Assembly (NCBI GenBank): GCA_016718275.1
Contig: JADKEA010000019.1
Coordinates: 516,001-580,000 of the forward strand
Source of the DNA: Candidatus Villigracilis affinis
GTDB lineage: Bacteria > Chloroflexota > Anaerolineae > Anaerolineales > Villigracilaceae
Direction: 5' to 3'
DNA: 64,000 nucleotides
Shown here: positions 59,133 to 64,000 of the stretch, one piece after another
Position numbering within the stretch: the first letter of the stretch is position 1
Layout: the number at the start of each line of letters is the position of its first letter
Position numbers and translations under genes: made by a program
The notes under the pieces: generated by a model
What the model saw: only the letters and a program-made list of their open reading frames with translations
What the model was told of the DNA's origin: nothing
Database searches by the model: none

Positions 59133-60044
59133 ATGAACTGGCTTGAAGTATCCCTTACTGTAGACGGCGAACTCGCCGAATCTGTGGCTGATGTGCTCGC
59201 GCGTTTTGCGCCCAACGGCGTGATGACCGAACAGGGCGTCAAATTCAACGATGAAGAGGATGAAGGCACAGCCACTGGCCCGATCACCGTCCGCGCTTAT
59301 TTGGAGGTGAACGATCAGCTTGAAGAAACGCGACAGAAGCTCGAAGAGTCACTTTACTATTTGGGGATGATCAAGCCTGTGCCGACCCCAACCTACAAGC
59401 AGATCGCGGATCAAAACTGGATGGAAGCCTGGAAACAGCACTACAAGCCGATTCTCATCGGACAGAGACTCTTGATCCTGCCCGCGTGGTTGGAATCCCC
59501 CGAGCCGAGCCGCATCCCGATCAAAATTGACCCAGGCATGGCCTTTGGTACAGGCACGCATCCCACGACGCAGTTGTGCCTTGAACTTATGGAAGTTTCT
59601 GCCGATAATCGTCAACTATCAACCGTAATCGATGTTGGCTGCGGCTCTGGGATCTTGTCAATTGCTGCATTGAAACTCGGCGCAAACAAAGTCCTCGGCG
59701 TGGACATTGATATTGAGTCCGTCAAAAACTCGCGCGAGAACGCAGATACAAACGAGGTGGGGGAGGAATTGATCCTTGGTCAGGGTTCGGTGACGGAAGT
59801 GCTGGCTGGCCAGTTCGCTTTCAAATCTGCGCCGCTGGTGGTGGCGAATATTCTCGGTCCGATTCTGATCCGCCTTTTTGATGCGGGACTTGCCGACCTG
59901 ATCGAACCCAACGGCGAGATCATTTTGAGTGGCATTCTCGACCATCAGGCTGAGTCGGTCATTGGGGCTGGGCAGGCCAAAGGGTTGAAAAGAGGCGAAG
60001 TCCGCCAAATGGGTGATTGGGTGGCGATCTCCATGTCGCGTTAA
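59133..60044 (+). CDS. prmA: Ribosomal protein L11 methyltransferase
   Basis: 303 aa. N-terminal L11-recognition domain (NWLEVSLTVDGELAESVADV ... IADQNWMEAWKQHYKPILIG), then class I SAM domain: IDPGMAFGTGTHPTTQLCLE, TVIDVGCGSGILSIAALKLG, VDIDIESVKNSREN and LVVANILGPILIRL, the last being the NIL motif of PrmA. It trimethylates amino groups of L11. Start follows GGAGAT. Confidence 0.93.
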   Translation: MNWLEVSLTVDGELAESVADVLARFAPNGVMTEQGVKFNDEEDEGTATGPITVRAYLEVNDQLEETRQKLEESLYYLGMIKPVPTPTYKQIADQNWMEAWKQHYKPILIGQRLLILPAWLESPEPSRIPIKIDPGMAFGTGTHPTTQLCLELMEVSADNRQLSTVIDVGCGSGILSIAALKLGANKVLGVDIDIESVKNSRENADTNEVGEELILGQGSVTEVLAGQFAFKSAPLVVANILGPILIRLFDAGLADLIEPNGEIILSGILDHQAESVIGAGQAKGLKRGEVRQMGDWVAISMSR

Positions 60045-60130
60045 GTCAAAATATTCCCCATAATGTACTATTTAGTTATTGGCACAGACTGATAAAATCC
60101 CGCATTATATTTTTCGAGGAGAATTGAAGA

Positions 60131-60889
60131 ATGAAACGTGCCAATAACTTACTTTTAGCGATTACCTGTCTTGCATTTGCAGCTTTGGCTTGCAATGCCG
60201 TTGGGGGCGGGGGAGCGCCGACCGCGGTTACCGATCCCATTATCCCGACCTCTGTGCCTGTTGAAGAACCGACTGCGGTTGTGGATCTTCCGGTGCCCAC
60301 GGAAGAATCTCAATCCAATAGTGGTGAGATTTTGTTTAAGGATGATTTTGTCCCTGGCCGTGGTGAGTGGGGCACAGGTTCCGATTCTGACCGAACGGTA
60401 GAGTATGTGGACGATACCTTGAATATCAGAATCGCCGCTACAAATTATTTTGTGTGGACAATGCCCAACGATGAGACGTACACCAATATCCACATGGAAG
60501 TCACAGCCATCAATCGTAACACTGACCCGCATGCTGCCTTTGGTATTACTTGTAACCAACAGTTCATTGACGAATCCCGCTACTACTTTGCCGTCACCCC
60601 GGCTGGTGAATATGCCATTGTTTTGGCGGCTCTTGCCCAGGAGGATAATTTCCTCACCAACGGCGGCTGGGAAACGTCGGACTTGATCGCTAAAAACGCC
60701 GAGTCTTATCGCATCGGTGTGGATTGCGGTAACGGCAAACTGACATTGTATGTGGATGGACAGCAAATTGCTTCTGTCGACGATACCACTTATCCGTCAG
60801 GCGGCTTTGCCTTGTTTGCCTTGAGCGGTGAGCAGGCCAATGGGGCCGATGTGTCTTTCGATGATTTTATAATTACGCAATTGCCGTAG
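60131..60889 (+). CDS. Lipoprotein with concanavalin-like (LamG/DUF1080-type) domain
   Basis: 252 aa. Lipoprotein signal LLLAITCLAFAALAC (Cys about 22), Pro/Thr/Glu linker to about 70, then a beta-sandwich: EILFKDDFVPGRGEWGTGSD, YFVWTMPNDETYTNIHMEVT, YRIGVDCGNGKLTLYVDGQQ, ending DVSFDDFIITQLP. The final strand DVSFDDF is typical of laminin-G-like domains of family-16-type or DUF1080 proteins. It probably binds or modifies glycans outside; no catalytic residues can be named. A terminator follows. Confidence 0.8.
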   Translation: MKRANNLLLAITCLAFAALACNAVGGGGAPTAVTDPIIPTSVPVEEPTAVVDLPVPTEESQSNSGEILFKDDFVPGRGEWGTGSDSDRTVEYVDDTLNIRIAATNYFVWTMPNDETYTNIHMEVTAINRNTDPHAAFGITCNQQFIDESRYYFAVTPAGEYAIVLAALAQEDNFLTNGGWETSDLIAKNAESYRIGVDCGNGKLTLYVDGQQIASVDDTTYPSGGFALFALSGEQANGADVSFDDFIITQLP

Positions 60890-60904
60890 AAAATGTATGA
60901 ACTG

Positions 60905-60938
60905 AAATCCTGTGGTCTGAATGACCACAGGATTTTTA
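60905..60938 (+). terminator. Terminator after the LamG lipoprotein gene
   Basis: AAATCCTGTGGTC (60905-60917), loop TGAAT, GACCACAGGATTT (60923-60935), then TT. Confidence 0.9.
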
Positions 60939-60977
60939 ATTTCCGCCAACGCTATTCTGTGCTATGATTTGAACACC

Positions 60978-61469
60978 ATGAACCGCCGTAAAATGTTCCT
61001 GTACATCCTCCTCAATATTTTCGTCTCGGCGAGCGTGACGGGGGGAATGTTGTTCTGGTACGACCGCAATTACCGCGCTGTCAGCCAGTCGGCGGTGACG
61101 CAGGCCACGCCTGTCAGCGGTGAAGGGGCTCCTGTCTCAGGAACAGACCTGCAAACGGACATTCCCGTGAAGATCAGCAGTGTTGTCGGCGCTGGCACAG
61201 TGACCTCAGAGATCGTTGTGGTCAAATTCGAAGGCGAGAATCAACTTGATCTGGCCTCCTGGCAACTAAAAGACGAAGACGGAAACACCTTCACTTTCCC
61301 CAAACTCACTCTTTACCAAAATGGAGCTGTTCAGGTTCACACCATCGCGGGCACAGATAGCGTCATTGACCTGTACTGGGGCATCAGCGACGCTGTATGG
61401 AATTCTGGGGAGAATGCCCGCTTATTCGATGCGCAGGGCAATTTGAGGGCTGTGTATCGAGTTCCGTAA
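60978..61469 (+). CDS. Membrane-anchored lamin-tail domain protein
   Basis: 163 aa from ATG 60978 (MNRRKMFLYIL); an in-frame ATG 57 bases upstream lies in the terminator tail. One helix (about 7-26, LYILLNIFVSASVTGGMLFW), a Thr/Ser/Gly linker, then a lamin-tail-like Ig fold at about 75-163: SEIVVVKFEGENQLDLASWQ, LKDEDGNTFTFP and VQVHTIAG. LTD domains occur in secreted bacterial proteins with adhesive or nuclease-linked roles; none is evident here. dnaX follows 79 bases later. Confidence 0.75.
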   Translation: MNRRKMFLYILLNIFVSASVTGGMLFWYDRNYRAVSQSAVTQATPVSGEGAPVSGTDLQTDIPVKISSVVGAGTVTSEIVVVKFEGENQLDLASWQLKDEDGNTFTFPKLTLYQNGAVQVHTIAGTDSVIDLYWGISDAVWNSGENARLFDAQGNLRAVYRVP

Positions 61470-61548
61470 TCAACCGCGAAGAGTGCAAAAGCTGCCAAGA
61501 TTCATAAAAAGCCTGAAACCTTCAACCTGACACCTGAAACCTAAACAC

Positions 61549-63120
61549 ATGACCCAAGCTCTGTACAGAAAATACCGCCCCAAACAATGGGATACAGTCA
61601 TTGGACAGGATCACGTCGTCCAGACGCTCATTAATTCCATCAAGGCTGACCGCGTAGGTCATGCCTATCTTTTCGCGGGTCCACGCGGAACGGGCAAGAC
61701 CACCGTTGCACGTTTGCTGGCGAAGGCGGTCAACTGTCTCAGCGAAGATCCCGCCAAGCGGCCCTGCAACGAATGTGACCATTGCAAAGCCGTCAACGAA
61801 AACCGCTTCATGGATATGATCGAAATCGACGCCGCCTCGAACAATGGCGTGGATGACGTCCGCGATCTGCGCGAGAAGATCAATTTCTCACCTTCGCAGG
61901 GTAAATACAAAGTCTATGTCATCGATGAAGTCCACATGCTTTCTGGCGGCGCGTTCAACGCTTTGCTCAAAACGCTCGAAGAACCCCCGCCGCATGCCAT
62001 TTTCGTGCTGGCCACCACTGAAATTCATAAAATCCCTGCCACGGTTTTGTCGCGTTGTCAGCGTCACGAGTTTCGACGCGTGCCCATCGATGAGATCGTT
62101 GCAAACCTGAAGCAAATCGCCGCCTCTGAAAATATTCAAGTGGATGAAGAAGCCTTTGCGCTCATTGCTCGTCAGTCAGCGGGCGGTATGCGCGATGCGC
62201 AATCACTGCTCGATCAACTCGCATCCACAGGCACGAAGATCACGCTGGCTCTCGCGCAGCAAGTCCTTGGCACAGCCACGAGTCAAACTGTTCTCGATGT
62301 CGCCACGTCCATTCTTGAAAACCAACCCGCGCATGGACTTGAAACCATTCATCGCGCCCTCGATTCCGGCGCAGATCCGCGCTCGCTGGCCCGTCAAATT
62401 GTTGAATATATGCGCGGTCTCATGCTCATTCAGATGGGCAATATTGAACAGGTCGAAGCCACGCGTGATGTCAAAACCCAAATGCAGGCACATGCAAGCG
62501 CATTTCATTCCACCGATGTCCTGCGCATGATGAAGATATTCAACAACGCGGCGGTGGATTTGCGCGGCGGCTGGCAACCCTCTTTGAGTCTGGAACTTGC
62601 CCTCGCGGAAGCGTTGGACGCCCCGACAGAATCTCATCAAATTGCCGTATCATCCCCGCAGGGGGCGCCGCGTCCGACTCCGTCGAGGCCTGCTCCTGTT
62701 TCGAAAACAGAATCCCAGCCCGAGGTTAAGAGCGAAGCGCCGCCTGCCCAAATTGAATCCGCACCTGAGAAACCGATCCTCAACTCCAATGACATCGTCA
62801 GATCGTGGAAGTCGCTGGCGGCATCGCTTCCAAAATCACAGGCGAATTTATCTGCGCTGTTAAATTCAGTGAAGATGATTGACATTCAAGGCAAAACGCT
62901 TATGCTCGGCCTCGCCAGTGACGTGTTGGTCTCGAAACTCGATAAGCCCGACCAGATCGAAGCGATCCAGAAATTGATCAAAGACCATTTCCACGTGGAT
63001 GTTGCCGTGAAATGTATCGTCACCAACGCCAAAGGCAAGATTCCCCCGAACGTAGCACAGGATGGCATGGTCGCTGCCGCCATTCACCACGGCGGCGAAA
63101 TCGTGGATATGGATGAATAG
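61549..63120 (+). CDS. dnaX: DNA polymerase III subunit gamma/tau
   Basis: 523 aa clamp-loader ATPase. Walker A LFAGPRGTGKTTVAR, four zinc Cys in CLSEDPAKRPCNECDHC, Walker B VYVIDEVHML and SRC motif VLSRCQRHEF. Domain III follows to about 370, then a Pro/Ser/Ala linker and a C-terminal domain (about 420-523) that would bind the polymerase in tau. I see no obvious slippery A-run for a gamma form, but I did not check every site. First gene of the conserved dnaX-ybaB-recR cluster. Confidence 0.95.
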   Translation: MTQALYRKYRPKQWDTVIGQDHVVQTLINSIKADRVGHAYLFAGPRGTGKTTVARLLAKAVNCLSEDPAKRPCNECDHCKAVNENRFMDMIEIDAASNNGVDDVRDLREKINFSPSQGKYKVYVIDEVHMLSGGAFNALLKTLEEPPPHAIFVLATTEIHKIPATVLSRCQRHEFRRVPIDEIVANLKQIAASENIQVDEEAFALIARQSAGGMRDAQSLLDQLASTGTKITLALAQQVLGTATSQTVLDVATSILENQPAHGLETIHRALDSGADPRSLARQIVEYMRGLMLIQMGNIEQVEATRDVKTQMQAHASAFHSTDVLRMMKIFNNAAVDLRGGWQPSLSLELALAEALDAPTESHQIAVSSPQGAPRPTPSRPAPVSKTESQPEVKSEAPPAQIESAPEKPILNSNDIVRSWKSLAASLPKSQANLSALLNSVKMIDIQGKTLMLGLASDVLVSKLDKPDQIEAIQKLIKDHFHVDVAVKCIVTNAKGKIPPNVAQDGMVAAAIHHGGEIVDMDE

Positions 63121-63123
63121 AAG

Positions 63124-63159
63124 TTGGGAATCGGCCGATTTCCAAATCCCGATTCCCAA
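63124..63159. repeat. Inverted repeat between dnaX and ybaB
   Basis: TTGGGAATCGG (63124-63134) and CCGATTCCCAA (63149-63159) are perfect 11-base inverted copies four bases after the dnaX stop. No T-run follows, so read-through into ybaB is expected. Confidence 0.6.
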
Positions 63160-63189
63160 ATAACAAATATCAAATAACGAGGTTTAACT

Positions 63190-63519
63190 ATGGCAAAAGG
63201 ATTTAATCGTGGACCCGCAATGGGCGGGCAATCAGGCATGATGCAGCAATTGCAGCAAATGCAAAAGAAAATGGAAATCGCGCAGGCGCAGCTTGCCGAA
63301 GAAACTGTCAGCGCAACGGCTGGCGGCGGCGCGATCAAAGTCACCATGACAGGTGACCAGAAATGCAAATCCGTCGAAATCTCCCCCGACTTTCTCAAAG
63401 ACGCAGATGCTGAAATGCTTCAAGACATGGTTCTCTCCGCTGTCAACATGGCATTGGATGAATCGCGCGCCTTGCAAGAGAAGTTGATGGGCCCGCTCGC
63501 AGGTGGGTTGCCTTTTTAG
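63190..63519 (+). CDS. ybaB: YbaB/EbfC nucleoid-associated protein
   Basis: 109 aa DNA-binding homodimer. GlyMet/Gln-rich start, then coiled QQLQQMQKKMEIAQAQLAEE, GGGAIKVTMTGDQKCKSVEI and DMVLSAVNMALDESRALQEK, matching the family. Lies between dnaX and recR as in most bacteria. Confidence 0.95.
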   Translation: MAKGFNRGPAMGGQSGMMQQLQQMQKKMEIAQAQLAEETVSATAGGGAIKVTMTGDQKCKSVEISPDFLKDADAEMLQDMVLSAVNMALDESRALQEKLMGPLAGGLPF

Positions 63520-63575
63520 GTTTGAATGTTCAACTTTTCAACTTGTTAACTTTCCAACCTTTCGATAGATAACTC

Positions 63576-64000
63576 ATGCTGCTCCCTGAATCAATTCAAA
63601 ATTTGGTGACCGCCCTCGAACGCCTGCCAGGCATTGGGCCAAAGTCTGCTTCGCGGCTGGCTTTCTATTTGCTGCGCGCCTCCGAAGATGTGGCACAGGA
63701 TTTGTCCACGGCGCTAGCGAATCTTAAGGTAAACACCGCCTTTTGCCAGGAATGTTTTAACATTACCGATGCAGGCCGCGAACGCTGTGAAGTGTGCGAG
63801 TCAACCAAGCGTGATGGCTCGCTCATCTGTGTGGTGGAAGAAGCCTTGGATGTCCTCGCCCTCGAACGCACAGGCGGCTTTCATGGAAAATATCATGTCT
63901 TGCAGGGAGTTTTATCTCCCATCGAAGGCATCGGCCCTGATGATTTGAAGATCAAGCAGTTGGTGGCTCGTGTTGCGAATGGGGGAGTGAAAGAGATCAT
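63576..64000 (+). CDS. recR: Recombination protein RecR, N-terminal part (runs off the window)
   Basis: At least 141 residues from ATG 63576. Helix-hairpin-helix LPGIGPKSASRLAFYLL, the C4 zinc finger CQECFNITDAGRERCEVC and the start of the Toprim domain (SLICVVEEALDVLALERTGG, FHGKYHVLQGVLSPIEGIGP). RecR with RecO loads RecA at gaps. The word-like sequence TTCAACTTTTCAACTTGTTA (from 63532) precedes it. Confidence 0.95.
   Translation, partial: MLLPESIQNLVTALERLPGIGPKSASRLAFYLLRASEDVAQDLSTALANLKVNTAFCQECFNITDAGRERCEVCESTKRDGSLICVVEEALDVLALERTGGFHGKYHVLQGVLSPIEGIGPDDLKIKQLVARVANGGVKEI

Noticed and set aside
1..64000. CRISPR array or complete defence island
   Set aside because: No regularly spaced direct repeats, Cas genes or intact restriction-modification genes were seen; only the TIR fragment hints at a lost defence gene.

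Overview
This window most likely comes from a Chloroflexota bacterium, probably of the Anaerolineae. The reasons are indirect: many lipoproteins with Pro/Thr-rich linkers, small conserved membrane proteins, an unusual oligopeptide-type ABC operon, several L,D-transpeptidases, a mycobacterial-type CysO/CysM/Mec cysteine pathway, moderate GC, and MoaD/JAB/rhodanese genes. The assignment rests on protein character, not on a marker gene. There is one tRNA (Pro-UGG). I saw no rRNA, CRISPR array or intact insertion sequence.

Layout. 1-367: N-terminus of a minus-strand propeller-type sensor lipoprotein. 749-8706: a peptide/nickel-type ABC operon (binding protein, two permeases, two ATPases) with a DinB-like gene between the ATPases. 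8773-16963 (minus): heme A synthase, a TPR protein, DNA polymerase I, and a protein combining a receiver-like, a roadblock-like and an IS200-transposase-like domain. 17117-24854: metallo-beta-lactamase fold protein, UPF0114 and MFS membrane proteins, a cysteine-peptidase-like protein, an F420/FMN split-barrel protein, a GH13 amylase, a fused permease and a YbaK protein. 25292-30029: two DUF3592 proteins, a frameshifted SDR, a DUF6504-like protein, NDH-2 and a membrane protein. 30096-32698 (minus): MBL protein, GalE, esterase. 32720-35469: tRNA-Pro, NERD-like protein, glycosyltransferase and RNase HII. 35514-45294 (minus): cell-envelope block with LysM protein, LURP-one protein, four L,D-transpeptidase-fold proteins and an amidase. 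45350-47396 (minus): metalloenzyme phosphatase, methyltransferase and a thioredoxin-like protein whose CxxC reads UxxC. 47697-54350: EF-G-like GTPase and the cysteine operon. 54496-56350: cupin gene and a decayed island. 56358-64000: Cbs, Nudix, CrcB-DUF190, PrmA and the dnaX-ybaB-recR replication/repair cluster.

Three observations stand out. (1) The thioredoxin-like gene at 46899-47396 has an in-frame UGA exactly where the first Cys of CxxC belongs, followed by a hairpin at bacterial-SECIS distance: a probable selenoprotein. (2) Upstream of cysM (50259-50495) there is a sigma70-like promoter, a 14-codon leader peptide with a Cys-Leu-Cys run, and mutually exclusive hairpins ending at a U-run. 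This looks like a cysteine-codon transcription attenuator controlling a CysM-Mec-DUF4395-thioredoxin-CysO-MoeZ operon. (3) The 560-residue protein at 15281-16963 joins a pseudo-receiver and a roadblock-like domain to an IS200/TnpA-like domain whose HUH histidines are gone.

Other points: a binding protein with circularly permuted halves, a 90-bp MITE-like repeat family with GGTGCG-T-CGCACC ends, and several probable frameshifts (SDR gene; broken gene near 55.3-56.2 kb). At least two of these fall at homopolymers, so single-base indel errors in the assembly should be kept in mind.
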